Of a stretch of DNA of 64,000 nt, positions 10,519-19,053 are shown piece by piece. This stretch comes from Planomicrobium sp. Y74 (GTDB lineage: Bacteria > Bacillota > Bacilli > Bacillales_A > Planococcaceae). Where the stretch lies: positions 1-64,000 of the forward strand of contig NZ_RCWH01000010.1 in NCBI RefSeq assembly GCF_003668635.1, in the 5' to 3' direction. The notes beneath the pieces are model-generated. The model ran no database searches, was not told where the DNA came from, and worked only from the letters and a program-made list of their open reading frames with translations. The position numbers were made by a program, and so were the translations under genes. How positions within the stretch are numbered: the first letter of the stretch is position 1; each line of letters opens with the position of its first letter.

Positions 10519-10546
10519 TTGACTTATAGAAGCAATCATGTAAAAT
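10519..10546 (+). promoter_or_regulatory. SigmaA promoter for the cysE T-box unit
   Basis: TTGACT (10519-10524), a 16-bp spacer and TAAAAT (10541-10546). It starts just after the gltX stop and precedes the Cys T-box, so cysE has its own promoter as well as possible read-through from gltX. Confidence 0.72.
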
Positions 10547-10559
10547 GAATTTACTATCA

Positions 10560-10800
10560 GAAAATCGTTGACGAGAAGAAGTACATGCAGCATGCTCTCC
10601 AGAGAAGATCATCACCGGCTGAAAGTGATCCGGGCCCCTGCCGCATAGAAATGCCTCTCCGAGTGCTGAGTCGAATCGAGTAGACCAGACGTTTCACCTG
10701 CGTTAAAGGTGCCGAGAGAAAAAGGGTGATTCCTTTTTAATCAGAGTGGAACCGCGCAAGCATGCGTCTCTGTCAATTTATTGACAGGGGCGCTTTTTAT
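10560..10800 (+). promoter_or_regulatory. T-box leader with cysteine specifier
   Basis: A tRNA-sensing leader RNA before cysE-cysS. Visible parts are the AGTA loop-E element near 10580, a stem I specifier loop reading TGC (Cys codon) at 10652-10654 followed by the closing TCTC, and the T-box sequence AGAGTGGAACCGCG at 10743-10756. A terminator hairpin (about 10764-10792 plus T-run) is mutually exclusive with T-box pairing. Uncharged tRNA-Cys should stabilise the antiterminator and turn on cysteine synthesis and charging. The specifier was assigned by alignment to canonical T-boxes. Confidence 0.9.
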
Positions 10801-10825
10801 TTTGCAGTAAAAGGAGTTGAAAGTG

Positions 10826-11488
10826 ATGTTCAAAGCGTTGAAAGAAGATGTGGAAGTGGTTTTCGAGCAGGATCCGGCTGCCAGAAGTTATTTGGAAGTG
10901 ATCCTCACGTATTCCGGTTTGCATGCCATATGGGCACACAGGCTGGCGCATTTCTTCTTTAAGAATAAATTGTTTTTCCTCGCGCGCGTTATTTCACAGA
11001 TCAGCCGCTTTTTCACGGGTATCGAAATCCACCCGGGAGCGGTGATCGGCCGCAGGTTCTTTATTGACCACGGGATGGGCGTCGTTATCGGGGAAACTTG
11101 TATCATCGGTGATAATGTAACGCTTTTCCAAGGTGTCACCCTCGGTGGAACAGGGAAAGAAAGTGGAAAACGCCACCCGACGCTGGAAGATAATGTACTG
11201 GTGGCAACGGGCGCGAAAGTCCTTGGATCTATAACGATAGGTGAGGGTTCTAAGGTTGGGGCCGGCTCTGTCGTACTGAAAACAGTGCCGCCGAATTCTA
11301 CAGTGGTTGGTATACCGGGGAAAGTGGTCATCCAAGACGGAGTGCGGATCAAGAAAGATCTTAACCACCAGGATATGCCCGATCCGGTTGCAGACATCTG
11401 CAATTCGATGGAAATGAAAATCGCCGAGCTGCGGCGTGAAGTGGAATTATTAAAACAAGCAAGGAAGAAAGAAGGGAATGCCGAATGA
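10826..11488 (+). CDS. cysE: Serine O-acetyltransferase
   Basis: CysE acetylates serine with acetyl-CoA, the first step of cysteine synthesis. The 220-residue protein has the N-terminal helical domain and a left-handed beta helix of hexapeptide repeats (about 65-165), including the [18 protein letters not shown] and GGTGKE segments. ATG 10826 has AAGGAG 9 bases upstream; the in-frame TTG at 10817 is too close to that site. It is controlled by the Cys T-box and overlaps cysS by 4 bp, joining precursor synthesis with tRNA-Cys charging. Confidence 0.96.
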   Translation: MFKALKEDVEVVFEQDPAARSYLEVILTYSGLHAIWAHRLAHFFFKNKLFFLARVISQISRFFTGIEIHPGAVIGRRFFIDHGMGVVIGETCIIGDNVTLFQGVTLGGTGKESGKRHPTLEDNVLVATGAKVLGSITIGEGSKVGAGSVVLKTVPPNSTVVGIPGKVVIQDGVRIKKDLNHQDMPDPVADICNSMEMKIAELRREVELLKQARKKEGNAE

Positions 11489-12885
11489 CCATTCAAATCT
11501 TTAACTCATTGTCACGAACAAAAGAACCTTTTGTCCCGCTCGAAGAGGGCAAAGTCAAAATGTATGTTTGCGGACCTACTGTCTATAATTATATCCACAT
11601 CGGCAATGCCCGTCCCGTCATCGTATATGATACGGTACGCCGTTACCTCGAGTACCGGGGATATGATGTGCATTATATCTCCAACTTCACGGATGTCGAC
11701 GATAAATTGATCAAGGCTGCCAATGAACTTGGGGAGACCGTACCGGAAATTGCTGAACGGTTTATCAAAGCCTATTTCGATAATACGGAAGCACTTGGCT
11801 GTGCAAAGGCCGACGCGCATCCACGTGTCACCGAGCATATGGAGCAGATCATCGAATTTATCGAAGCGTTGATTGAGAAAGGCTTTGCTTATGAATCACA
11901 GGGGGATGTTTATTACCGCACCCGTAAATTCGAAGGTTACGGCAAGCTGTCGCATCAATCGGTTGATGAATTGAAAGTCGGAGCGCGCATCGAAACCGGC
12001 GACAAAAAAGAAGATGAGTTGGACTTTGTGTTGTGGAAAGCAGCGAAGCCGAATGAAATTTCCTGGGATAGCCCCTGGGGCGAAGGGCGTCCGGGCTGGC
12101 ATATCGAGTGCTCAGTGATGGCGCGCGAACATCTGGGGGATACAATCGATATCCACGCAGGCGGCCAGGATCTGACATTCCCGCACCACGAAAATGAGAT
12201 TGCGCAGTCGGAAGCTTACACAGGCAAACCGTTTGCCCGTTATTGGATGCATAACGGTTATATCAATATCGACAACGAAAAAATGTCGAAGTCATTGAAT
12301 AACTTCGTGTTGGTGAATGACATTCTGAAAGAAATGGATCCGCAGGTTCTTCGTTTCTTCATGCTGTCTGTGCATTACCGCCATCCAATCAATTATTCGC
12401 AGCAATTGGTGGAGGATGCAGTGGCCGGACTTGAACGTCTGCGTACTTCTTATTCGAATCTGAAGCATCGCTTGAGCGTGTCTGCTGAACTTGGCGACCA
12501 CTCTGATATCTGGCTGGCAAAAATCGAAGAAATCAAAAAAGAATTCATTGAAACGATGGATGATGATTTCAACACTGCGCACGGCATTTCGAAGCTGTTT
12601 GATCTATCCCGTCTGGCAAACACATACCTATTGGAAAAACAGACTTCTTCCGAAGTGATGGAAACAATCCTGTCGGTATTCGATGAATTGGCGGGTGTAC
12701 TCGGGCTGCCGTTCAAACAGGAAGAAGAATTATTGGATGCTGAAGTCGAGGCTTTATTGGCAGAGCGTATTGAAGCGCGCAAAAACCGTGACTTTGCCCG
12801 TGCCGATGAAATCCGTGATTTGTTCAAGGAAAAGAATATCATCCTGGAAGATACGGCCCAAGGCACACGTTGGAAGAGGGGGTAA
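11485..12885 (+). CDS. cysS: Cysteinyl-tRNA synthetase
   Basis: CysS charges tRNA-Cys. The 466-residue class I enzyme has the catalytic zinc cysteine C29 in YVCGPTVYN, the HIGN motif of the HIGH class just after it, and KMSKS near residue 266. Zinc ligands also fall in the IECSVM and HHENE segments. It overlaps cysE by 4 bp and is followed 4 bp later by mrnC. Both cysE and cysS lie behind the Cys T-box. Confidence 0.97.
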   Translation: MTIQIFNSLSRTKEPFVPLEEGKVKMYVCGPTVYNYIHIGNARPVIVYDTVRRYLEYRGYDVHYISNFTDVDDKLIKAANELGETVPEIAERFIKAYFDNTEALGCAKADAHPRVTEHMEQIIEFIEALIEKGFAYESQGDVYYRTRKFEGYGKLSHQSVDELKVGARIETGDKKEDELDFVLWKAAKPNEISWDSPWGEGRPGWHIECSVMAREHLGDTIDIHAGGQDLTFPHHENEIAQSEAYTGKPFARYWMHNGYINIDNEKMSKSLNNFVLVNDILKEMDPQVLRFFMLSVHYRHPINYSQQLVEDAVAGLERLRTSYSNLKHRLSVSAELGDHSDIWLAKIEEIKKEFIETMDDDFNTAHGISKLFDLSRLANTYLLEKQTSSEVMETILSVFDELAGVLGLPFKQEEELLDAEVEALLAERIEARKNRDFARADEIRDLFKEKNIILEDTAQGTRWKRG

Positions 12886-12889
12886 GGGC

Positions 12890-13309
12890 TTGGAAGGACT
12901 ACGCAATCAGGATGTCGATCAATTGAACGCCCTTGCACTCGCCTATATGGGAGATGCAGTCTATGAGCAGGCTGTGCGTGAGCATTTGCTGCGCTCGGGC
13001 CGGGTAAAACCGAATACGTTGCACCGGATGTCGACGACTTTTGTTTCTGCAAAAGCGCAGGCGATCGTGCTGAAGCGCTTGACGGAAGAAGAGTTTCTGT
13101 CAGAACAGGAACTGGCAGTCATGCGCCGCGGCCGCAATGCAAAGTCCGGTTCAGTGCCGAGAAACACCGACGTCCAGACCTATAATTTCAGTACCGCCTT
13201 TGAAGCTGTGCTGGGATGGAATTATTTAAAAGGCAATACGGAGCGGGTAAACGAAATCATCACGTATGCCATCAATATAATAGAAGAGCTGAGAGGAGTG
13301 ATCAAATGA
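12890..13309 (+). CDS. mrnC: Mini-ribonuclease III
   Basis: MrnC is a dimeric RNase III catalytic domain without the dsRNA-binding domain; in Bacillus it matures 23S rRNA ends. The 139-residue protein has the [11 protein letters not shown] segment with its catalytic acidic residues and the RGRNAKSG motif in the middle. TTG 12890 was chosen because it sits just behind a GAGGGGG site and begins at the expected N-terminus; an upstream in-frame extension runs inside cysS. The stop overlaps rlmB (ATGA). Confidence 0.92.
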   Translation: MEGLRNQDVDQLNALALAYMGDAVYEQAVREHLLRSGRVKPNTLHRMSTTFVSAKAQAIVLKRLTEEEFLSEQELAVMRRGRNAKSGSVPRNTDVQTYNFSTAFEAVLGWNYLKGNTERVNEIITYAINIIEELRGVIK

Positions 13310-14058
13310 CGGAGGAATTGGAACCGGAAATCATTGGCGGTAAAAACCCGGTGCTTGAAGCATTGCGGGCAGACCGGGATATCAATAAAATCTGGATTGC
13401 TGAAGGTGTCCAGAAAAAAGGGATTGCTGAACTTCTGCAATTGGCGAAGGAAAAGAAAGTCATCGTCCAGTTTGTGCCCAAGAAAAAAATCGACGGTTTG
13501 ACTGATTCGAACCACCAGGGGATAGCGGCGGCGGTTGCTGCCTATAATTACGCGGAACTGGATGATTTATTCAAAGTGGCGGAGTCGCGTTCGGAAGATC
13601 CGTTCTTTCTGATTCTTGATGAGTTGGAAGATCCGCATAATTTGGGATCTATCATGCGGACGGCGGATGCGGTCGGCGCACACGGTTTGATTATTCCGAA
13701 ACGCCGGGCAGTCGGGTTGACGGCGGTCGTGGCGAAAGCTTCCACCGGCGCGATCGAACATATCCCGGTAGTGAGGGTTAATAATCTTTCGCAGATTGTG
13801 GATGAGCTGAAAAAGCGCAACGTCTGGATTGCCGGAACTGACGCAAAAGAATCGGTGGATTACCGGAAGATGGATGCTTCATTGCCGCTTGCGGTCATTA
13901 TTGGCAGTGAAGGAAAAGGGATGAGCCGGATCCTGCGCGAGAAATGCGATTTCCTTTACCAGCTGCCGATGGTCGGCCATGTTACTTCCCTGAATGCTTC
14001 CGTGGCAGCGAGCCTGCTCATGTACGAAGTCTACCGGAAGCGCAACCCGACAGGTTAA
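13306..14058 (+). CDS. rlmB: 23S rRNA (guanosine-2'-O-)-methyltransferase RlmB
   Basis: A 250-residue SpoU-family methyltransferase expected to methylate the ribose of a guanosine in 23S rRNA. The N-terminal part (about 10-80) is a substrate-binding domain. The C-terminal trefoil-knot domain has the family motifs [28 protein letters not shown], and the closing [13 protein letters not shown]. It overlaps mrnC by 4 bp and has GGAG upstream. Confidence 0.93.
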   Translation: MTEELEPEIIGGKNPVLEALRADRDINKIWIAEGVQKKGIAELLQLAKEKKVIVQFVPKKKIDGLTDSNHQGIAAAVAAYNYAELDDLFKVAESRSEDPFFLILDELEDPHNLGSIMRTADAVGAHGLIIPKRRAVGLTAVVAKASTGAIEHIPVVRVNNLSQIVDELKKRNVWIAGTDAKESVDYRKMDASLPLAVIIGSEGKGMSRILREKCDFLYQLPMVGHVTSLNASVAASLLMYEVYRKRNPTG

Positions 14059-14063
14059 GCGAT

Positions 14064-14573
14064 ATGAATATTCTGCTGGTTGATGGCTATAACATCATTG
14101 GAGACTGGGTGGAACTAAGGGAACTAAAGAAAGATAAGCTGGCTTCCGCCAGGGATCGGCTGATTGAAAGAATGGCGGAGTACCGTGGTTATAAAGGATG
14201 GCGGGTCATCATTGTGTTCGATGCGCATCTGGTGCCGGGGATCGAAGCGCGAAATCTCACTTCGGACGTTGAAGTCATTTTTACAAAAGAGAGCGAGACA
14301 GCAGACGAACGAATAGAGAAACTGGCGGTCAGCCTGAATAATCGCCGCGACCAGGTTTATGTGGCAACTTCGGATTCCACTGAGCAATGGGTGATCTTCG
14401 CCAAAGGCGCCCTTCGGATCTCCGCGAGGGAGCTGGAAATTGAAGTGGCAGAAATCCAAAAAAAGATTTCGGAGAAAGTGAAGGAAATACAACGGCAGCA
14501 GGCAATTTCCAAGATTGCCTTGCCGACTGAAATTGCGGAAATATTTGAAAAATGGCGCCGAGGGATGAAATGA
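14064..14573 (+). CDS. rae1: YacP/Rae1-type NYN-domain ribonuclease
   Basis: A 169-residue PIN-like NYN-domain protein. In Bacillus the homologue Rae1 (YacP) is a ribosome-associated endoribonuclease that cuts mRNA in the A site. Acidic residues of the fold are visible in LLVDGYNIIGDW at the N-terminus, FDAHLVPG, and the ATSDSTEQW segment. ATG 14064 begins at the family N-terminus five bases after rlmB stops. The ribosome site is weak (AGGTTAAG inside the rlmB end), so translation may depend on coupling. Confidence 0.88.
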   Translation: MNILLVDGYNIIGDWVELRELKKDKLASARDRLIERMAEYRGYKGWRVIIVFDAHLVPGIEARNLTSDVEVIFTKESETADERIEKLAVSLNNRRDQVYVATSDSTEQWVIFAKGALRISARELEIEVAEIQKKISEKVKEIQRQQAISKIALPTEIAEIFEKWRRGMK

Positions 14574-14577
14574 TAGG

Positions 14578-14607
14578 TTGACGCTCAATTTTTAGTTCCT
14601 GTATACT
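14578..14607 (+). promoter_or_regulatory. SigmaA promoter of sigH
   Basis: TTGACG (14578-14583), an 18-bp spacer and TATACT (14602-14607), placed 36 bp before the sigH start. This gives sigH transcription independent of the cysE unit. Confidence 0.75.
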
Positions 14608-14643
14608 GATGATATCGAGGTTCGCGCGACCGGAGGGATAACC

Positions 14644-15294
14644 GTGGGAAATCAGGAACAAGTTCAAGCCCGGCGATTTATGGAAATGACAGATGAGGAA
14701 CTTGTCAGTTTGGTCCACGACGGAAATACCGAAGCATTGGATTTTCTGATCAATAAATTTCGGCATTTCGTACGGATGAAAGCCCGTTCTTATTTTCTGA
14801 TCGGTGCTGACAAAGAAGACATTATCCAGGAAGGCATGATTGGCCTGTATAAAGCCATCCGTGATTTCCGCAGCGATAAACTGTCTTCTTTCAGGGCGTT
14901 CGCTGAATTGTGCATCATCCGGCAAATCATCACCGCCATCAAGACTGCCACGCGCCAGAAGCATATTCCGTTGAATTCCTATGTGTCTCTGGACAAGCCG
15001 ATTTATGATGAAGAATCCGATCGTACGCTGATGGATGTCCTGACCGACAATGGTGTGGACGATCCGCAGCAGCTGATGATCAATAATGAAGAATTCATGT
15101 ATATGGAAGAAAAAATGGGTGAAGTGCTCAGTGAACTGGAGCGCGAAGTGCTGGCGTTGTATCTGGACGGCCAGACCTATCAGGAAATATCAGAAAAATT
15201 GGAGCGCCACGTCAAATCAATCGACAATGCGCTGCAACGGGTCAAGCGGAAATTGGAGCGGCATCTGCAAATAGATGAAACCCGCACCTCCTGA
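14644..15294 (+). CDS. sigH: RNA polymerase sigma factor SigH (sigma-30)
   Basis: A 216-residue sigma-70 family factor of the SigH type. Region 2 (about 15-100) contains the DIIQEGMIGLYKAIRDF core-binding and -10 melting segment, and region 4 (about 150-205) has a helix-turn-helix in YQEISEKLERHVKSIDNAL. In Bacillus SigH drives transition-state, competence and early sporulation genes. In a non-sporulating Planococcaceae member competence would be the likely role (inference). GTG start with GGAGG upstream. Position between rae1 and rpmG is the usual one. Confidence 0.95.
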   Translation: MGNQEQVQARRFMEMTDEELVSLVHDGNTEALDFLINKFRHFVRMKARSYFLIGADKEDIIQEGMIGLYKAIRDFRSDKLSSFRAFAELCIIRQIITAIKTATRQKHIPLNSYVSLDKPIYDEESDRTLMDVLTDNGVDDPQQLMINNEEFMYMEEKMGEVLSELEREVLALYLDGQTYQEISEKLERHVKSIDNALQRVKRKLERHLQIDETRTS

Positions 15295-15301
15295 TGTGCT
15301 G

Positions 15302-15330
15302 TTGACATGGAAGTTTTAAGGTGATAACCT
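15302..15330 (+). promoter_or_regulatory. Possible promoter of rpmG-secE-nusG
   Basis: TTGACA (15302-15307) is perfect. With a 17-bp spacer the -10 would be TAACCT (15325-15330), which is weak but preceded by TG in the extended -10 position. The placement, 8 bp after the sigH stop and 35 bp before rpmG, is plausible. Confidence 0.5.
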
Positions 15331-15364
15331 TGAAAAAGCTGCAAACTCGAATAGGGTGAGGAAA

Positions 15365-15511
15365 ATGGCTAAAAAAATCGTTTTAAGCTGCTCGAAATGT
15401 GCATCCCGCAATTATACGGTTCCTGCGAAAGCGGAATCCAGCACACGTTTGGAACTTAATAAATTCTGTGCTCATTGCAATGGGCATACCGTGCATAAAC
15501 AAACGTTATGA
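15365..15511 (+). CDS. rpmG: 50S ribosomal protein L33 (zinc-binding form)
   Basis: A 48-residue L33 with both zinc-binding pairs, C9/C12 and C35/C38, so it is the zinc-containing (C+) form. Bacillota often carry a second, cysteine-free L33 that replaces this one under zinc limitation. The ATG lies 7 bases after GGTGAGG. It sits directly before secE, the usual place for this paralogue. Confidence 0.95.
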   Translation: MAKKIVLSCSKCASRNYTVPAKAESSTRLELNKFCAHCNGHTVHKQTL

Positions 15512-15569
15512 ATTTAAGTGAATGCCGAACGATATAGAGTGATTTTTAAACTTCGGAGGTTTTTGAACA

Positions 15570-15755
15570 ATGGGTAACATTGGCGATTTCTTTAAAAACG
15601 TCGTTTCGGAAATGAGAAAAGTAAGTTGGCCTAAACGCAAGGAACTGACACGCTATACAATCGTCGTTCTTTCCACTTGTATCTTCATGGCACTTTTCTT
15701 CGCATTGATCGATACAGGCATCTCGGAATTATTCCGTTGGTTCTTAGCGCTGTAA
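15570..15755 (+). CDS. secE: Preprotein translocase subunit SecE
   Basis: SecE is the essential small membrane clamp of the SecYEG channel. The 61-residue single-span form typical of Gram-positives has the amphipathic segment EMRKVSWPKRKEL followed by one hydrophobic helix (about 32-52). It starts after a CGGAGG site, is followed by a terminator-like hairpin and then nusG. Its partner secY is at 53571. Confidence 0.96.
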   Translation: MGNIGDFFKNVVSEMRKVSWPKRKELTRYTIVVLSTCIFMALFFALIDTGISELFRWFLAL

Positions 15756-15793
15756 CAGAAAAAGCGCGCAACAAGAATAATGCATAAAAAATA

Positions 15794-15822
15794 GCCCGTC
15801 ATTCTACGAGAACGGGTTTTTT
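15794..15822 (+). terminator. Terminator-like hairpin between secE and nusG
   Basis: A short stem (AGCCCGT at 15793-15799 with ACGGGTT at 15812-15818) is followed by six T. As secE and nusG are usually cotranscribed, this is best read as a partial terminator or attenuator that lowers read-through into nusG. Confidence 0.6.
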
Positions 15823-15864
15823 CATTTGGAAAAAAGGAGGGATGGACGTTCAGTCCGTGCGATT

Positions 15865-16398
15865 ATGGAAAAGAATTGGTACGTAGTTCACACATATTCC
15901 GGTTATGAAAATAAAGTCAAAGCCAATCTGGAAAAGCGTGTCGAAACAATGGGCATGCAGGATAAGATTTTTCGCGTCATCATTCCTGAAGAACAGGAAA
16001 CCGATTTTAAAGACGGCAAAAAACGTACAGTAATGCGCAAGACTTTCCCGGGTTATGTTTTGGTCGAATTGATCATGACAGACGAATCCTGGTATGTTGT
16101 CCGCAATACGCCGGGAGTAACCGGATTTATCGGCTCTTCAGGAGGCGGAGCCAAGCCTACGCCGCTGCTTGATGAAGAAGTCGATTTCATCCTGAAGCAG
16201 ATGGGCATGACAGAGCGCCGCGTCGACATCAACTTTGCGGTTGCTGATATTGTCGAAGTCATGGAAGGACCATTCGCGAACTTCCAGGGCAAAGTGGAAG
16301 AGATTGATGAGACTAAAGGGAAAGTAAAAGTTTCTATTGATATCTTCGGCCGTGAGACGAAAATGGAGCTTGATTTCGAGCAAGTCCAAAAAATATAA
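15865..16398 (+). CDS. nusG: Transcription termination/antitermination factor NusG
   Basis: NusG binds RNA polymerase and modulates pausing, termination and coupling to ribosomes. The 177-residue protein has the NGN domain (about 1-115, WYVVHTYSGYE and FPGYVLVE) and a C-terminal KOW domain (about 125-177, GPFANFQGKVEEID). ATG 15865 gives the exact family N-terminus, but the strong AGGAGGG site lies 23 bases upstream. A 6-bp hairpin at 15842-15858 could bring the two to a 6-base spacing. A 14-codon out-of-frame ORF begins at 15842. Confidence 0.95.
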   Translation: MEKNWYVVHTYSGYENKVKANLEKRVETMGMQDKIFRVIIPEEQETDFKDGKKRTVMRKTFPGYVLVELIMTDESWYVVRNTPGVTGFIGSSGGGAKPTPLLDEEVDFILKQMGMTERRVDINFAVADIVEVMEGPFANFQGKVEEIDETKGKVKVSIDIFGRETKMELDFEQVQKI

Positions 16399-16405
16399 AA
16401 GCCGC

Positions 16406-16434
16406 TTGCTATTCCGGAGCGGAAGTGGTATTAT
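16406..16434 (+). promoter_or_regulatory. Candidate promoter of rplK-rplA
   Basis: TTGCTA (16406-16411), a 17-bp spacer and TATTAT (16429-16434) lie just after the nusG stop, leaving a leader of about 120 bases before rplK. The leader sequence shows no structure I can name. Confidence 0.6.
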
Positions 16435-16562
16435 TTCATAGGTCAGACTGTCATAGGACAATCTGTACAATTTAGCTAATTCTATCAACATAGTTGACAG
16501 ACAGATATTGAGTGGGAGGGGAAACCCTATTACCACATCACGGACTTAAGGAGGTGTGTTTC

Positions 16563-16988
16563 GTGGCTAAAAAAGTGATTAAAGTTGTAAAATTGCAGAT
16601 TCCTGCAGCAAAAGCAAACCCAGCTCCACCGGTTGGACCTGCACTAGGTCAAGCAGGTGTTAACATCATGGGCTTCTGTAAAGAGTTCAACGCACGTACT
16701 GCTGAACAAGCAGGACTGATCATTCCAGTTGAGATTTCGGTATTTGAAGACCGTTCATTTACATTCATTACGAAAACTCCACCCGCTGCTGTTCTTTTGA
16801 AAAAAGCGGCTGGTATTGAATCAGGTTCAGGCGAACCGAACCGCAACAAAGTAGCGACTGTTAAACGCGATCAAGTTCGCGAAATCGCAGAAACTAAAAT
16901 GCCAGATCTAAATGCCGCTTCAGTTGAAGCTGCAATGTTGATGGTTGAAGGTACTGCTCGCAGCATGGGCATTACTATCGAAGACTAA
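16563..16988 (+). CDS. rplK: 50S ribosomal protein L11
   Basis: L11 binds the GTPase-associated centre of 23S rRNA and takes part in factor binding and the stringent response. The 141-residue protein has the proline-rich N-terminal linker ([17 protein letters not shown]) and the C-terminal rRNA-binding domain (about 70-141). The GTG start at 16563 has AAGGAGG upstream and begins MAKKVIK as in relatives; a longer in-frame opening is not supported. Usual order nusG-rplK-rplA. Confidence 0.97.
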   Translation: MAKKVIKVVKLQIPAAKANPAPPVGPALGQAGVNIMGFCKEFNARTAEQAGLIIPVEISVFEDRSFTFITKTPPAAVLLKKAAGIESGSGEPNRNKVATVKRDQVREIAETKMPDLNAASVEAAMLMVEGTARSMGITIED

Positions 16989-17009
16989 TCTAGAAGTTGT
17001 TTTTGGACG

Positions 17010-17041
17010 GGTTGCGCAAGTTCGTAAAGGGCTGCGCAGCC
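17010..17041 (+). promoter_or_regulatory. Hairpin in the rplK-rplA interval
   Basis: A 9-bp stem with one wobble (GGTTGCGCA at 17010-17018, TGCGCAGCC at 17033-17041) in the 106-bp gap before rplA. No T-run follows, so it is not a classic terminator. Because L1 can regulate its own mRNA in bacteria, it may be part of an L1 control element; this is inference. Confidence 0.45.
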
Positions 17042-17094
17042 TTTAATCGTGGGAGGTATAAGACCGCTCGACCACAACAAGGAGGACATTTAAA

Positions 17095-17793
17095 ATGGCT
17101 AAAACAGGCAAAAAGCTGCGCGAAGCAGCAAAATTAATCGACCGTACTAACCTTTATGATGCAAAAGAAGCGATTGAACTTGCGAAAAAAGCAAGCACAG
17201 TCAACTTCGATGCAACAGTTGAAGTAGCTTTCCGTCTTGGAATCGATACGCGTAAGAACGACCAGCAGATCCGTGGAGCGGTAGTGCTTCCGAACGGTAC
17301 TGGTAAAACTCAAAGCGTATTGGTATTCGCTAAAGGCGACAAAATCAAAGAAGCAGAAGCAGCTGGCGCGGATTACGTAGGCGATGCTGATTATATCCAA
17401 AAAATCCAGCAAGGATGGTTTGACTTCGACGTGATCGTAGCAACACCTGACATGATGGGTGAAGTTGGTAAAATCGGTCGCGTATTAGGACCAAAAGGCT
17501 TGATGCCGAACCCGAAAACAGGAACTGTTACATTTGATGTAGCTAAAGCTGTTCAGGAAATCAAAGCTGGTAAAGTGGAATACCGTGCAGATAAAACAGG
17601 TATCATCCACGCGCCAATCGGAAAAGTTTCTTTCGACGACAGCAAACTTGCTGAAAACTTGGAAGCGATCTACGATGTAGTTGTCAAAGCTAAACCGGCA
17701 ACTGCTAAAGGAACTTACATTAAATCACTTAACGTTACAACTACAATGGGACCTGCTGTAAAAGTTGACCCAACGAAAGTTGTCGTTAAATAA
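17095..17793 (+). CDS. rplA: 50S ribosomal protein L1
   Basis: L1 forms the mobile stalk near the E site and helps release deacylated tRNA. The 232-residue length and sequence are standard, with the conserved [19 protein letters not shown] segment around 125-143. ATG has AAGGAGG upstream. It ends 4 bp before the promoter of the L10 operon. Confidence 0.97.
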   Translation: MAKTGKKLREAAKLIDRTNLYDAKEAIELAKKASTVNFDATVEVAFRLGIDTRKNDQQIRGAVVLPNGTGKTQSVLVFAKGDKIKEAEAAGADYVGDADYIQKIQQGWFDFDVIVATPDMMGEVGKIGRVLGPKGLMPNPKTGTVTFDVAKAVQEIKAGKVEYRADKTGIIHAPIGKVSFDDSKLAENLEAIYDVVVKAKPATAKGTYIKSLNVTTTMGPAVKVDPTKVVVK

Positions 17794-17797
17794 TTTA

Positions 17798-17826
17798 TTG
17801 ACATCACATGATATCTCGGCTATAAT
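17798..17826 (+). promoter_or_regulatory. Consensus sigmaA promoter of rplJ-rplL
   Basis: A perfect TTGACA (17798-17803), 17-bp spacer and perfect TATAAT (17821-17826). It is the best match to consensus in the window and begins 4 bp after the rplA stop. It drives the L10 leader and the stalk proteins. Confidence 0.93.
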
Positions 17827-17844
17827 AGCGGAGTTGTGAAATAT

Positions 17845-17975
17845 ACGTTTGTACCGCAGACAGCAGGGGCGCCAGTCGCTTAAATTATCCCTGCCGAGGA
17901 CAATGAATTCAGTAAACATCTTTTTGATGCTGACTTTATGCCTCTGTGTCTGTAATGGACCAGAGGCTTTTCTTA
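17845..17975 (+). promoter_or_regulatory. L10 leader RNA
   Basis: The leader contains the conserved L10-binding core, with GACAGCAGGGGCGCCAGTCG followed by CTTAAA and then CCCTGCCGAGGA (about 17858-17901). Downstream, GCCTCTG (17940-17946) pairs with CAGAGGC (17961-17967), followed by a T-rich tract, as a terminator. In Bacillota the L10(L12) complex binds such leaders to limit rplJ-rplL transcription. Assignment is from remembered family consensus. Confidence 0.85.
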
Positions 17976-18015
17976 TGGAAACGGTATGAATGGAAAATCT
18001 ATGGGAGGTGCCAAA

Positions 18016-18522
18016 ATGACAAAAGCAGTTGAAACGAAAAAAGTTGTCGTGCAAACAATCGCTGATAAATTCGGCTCTGCAGCTTCTGTAGTAGTTGTTG
18101 ATTACCGCGGATTGAACGTTGCACAATTAACAGAACTTCGTAAACAGCTTCGTGAAGCAGGTGTTGAGTTTAAAGTTTACAAAAACTCAATGACTCGCCG
18201 TGCTACTGAAATGCATGGTCTTGAAGCGATCAACGAACACTTTACAGGTCCTAACGCTATCGCATTCTCTAACGAAGATGTTGTAGCGCCAGCGAAAATC
18301 ATCAACGATTTCGCGAAAAAGAACGAAGCGCTTGAAATTAAAGCAGGCGTTATCGAAGGTGCTGTATCTTCTGCGGAAGATATCAAAGCATTGGCAGAAC
18401 TTCCATCACGCGAAGGTCTATTGTCTATGCTACTCAGCGTACTTCAAGCTCCAGTCCGCAACTTTGCTGCTACAACAAAAGCAGTTGCAGATCAGAAAGA
18501 AGAACAAGAACAAGGCGCTTAA
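18016..18522 (+). CDS. rplJ: 50S ribosomal protein L10
   Basis: L10 is the base of the ribosomal stalk; its C-terminal helix carries the L7/L12 dimers. The 168-residue protein has the conserved [11 protein letters not shown] segment near residue 30 and a C-terminal helical tail. ATG 18016 follows GGGAGGTG at the right spacing. It is expected to be autoregulated through the leader upstream and is followed by rplL 53 bp later. Confidence 0.97.
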   Translation: MTKAVETKKVVVQTIADKFGSAASVVVVDYRGLNVAQLTELRKQLREAGVEFKVYKNSMTRRATEMHGLEAINEHFTGPNAIAFSNEDVVAPAKIINDFAKKNEALEIKAGVIEGAVSSAEDIKALAELPSREGLLSMLLSVLQAPVRNFAATTKAVADQKEEQEQGA

Positions 18523-18575
18523 TCTGTTAGCTGCCTAGCAATACAAAAAATTACCTATCATAGGAGGAACTAATA

Positions 18576-18938
18576 ATGACACAAGAACAAATCTTAGACG
18601 CAATCAAAGAAATGACAGTTCTACAACTTAACGACCTAGTAAAAGCAATCGAAGACGAATTCGGCGTAACTGCTGCTGCTCCTGTAGCTGCTGCAGCTGG
18701 CGGCGGCGCTGCTGCTGCTGAAGAGCAAACTGAATTTGATGTAATCCTTACTTCTGCAGGAGACCAAAAAATCAAAGTTATCAAAGCAGTACGCGAAGTA
18801 ACTGGACTTGGATTGAAAGAAGCTAAAGCACTAGTTGACGAAGCTCCTAAAGCTCTTAAAGAAGGCGTTTCTAAAGAAGATGCAGAAGAAATCAAAGCTA
18901 AAGTTGAAGAAGTTGGCGCTTCAGTAGAAGTTAAATAA
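18576..18938 (+). CDS. rplL: 50S ribosomal protein L7/L12
   Basis: L7/L12 is the multi-copy stalk protein that recruits translational GTPases. The 120-residue protein has an N-terminal dimerisation domain, an alanine/glycine-rich hinge (about 33-50, [15 protein letters not shown]) and the C-terminal factor-binding domain with [20 protein letters not shown]. Start follows AGGAGG. A strong terminator ends the unit. Confidence 0.98.
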   Translation: MTQEQILDAIKEMTVLQLNDLVKAIEDEFGVTAAAPVAAAAGGGAAAAEEQTEFDVILTSAGDQKIKVIKAVREVTGLGLKEAKALVDEAPKALKEGVSKEDAEEIKAKVEEVGASVEVK

Positions 18939-18962
18939 TTTCTGAACCTTAATAGCAATATA

Positions 18963-19000
18963 GAAAAAGCTCGTCAGTGTATACCGACGAGCTTTTTCTT
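18963..19000 (+). terminator. Intrinsic terminator after rplL
   Basis: A 13-bp perfect stem (GAAAAAGCTCGTC with GACGAGCTTTTTC) around a 10-base loop. The T-rich 3' arm serves as the uridine tract. Confidence 0.9.
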
Positions 19001-19053
19001 CATTTTAAATTTAATTTAACGCCGCTGGTTGATTAATGTAAGGAGGCCTTCAT

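Noticed and set aside
10888-11496. Long minus-strand open frame opposite cysE
   Set aside because: It is a shadow of cysE: no ribosome site, no plausible domain, and the + strand is a clear acetyltransferase.
12450-13052. 200-codon minus-strand open frame across cysS and mrnC
   Set aside because: It crosses two well-supported genes, has no ribosome site and a low-complexity serine/arginine-rich product typical of antisense frames.
15842-15886. 14-codon leader peptide before nusG
   Set aside because: The ribosome site is too close to its ATG (about two bases or less), so it is mentioned only as a possible competitor.
16512-16562. Longer N-terminus for rplK
   Set aside because: An upstream in-frame start exists, but the GTG at 16563 has the AAGGAGG site and the family N-terminus.
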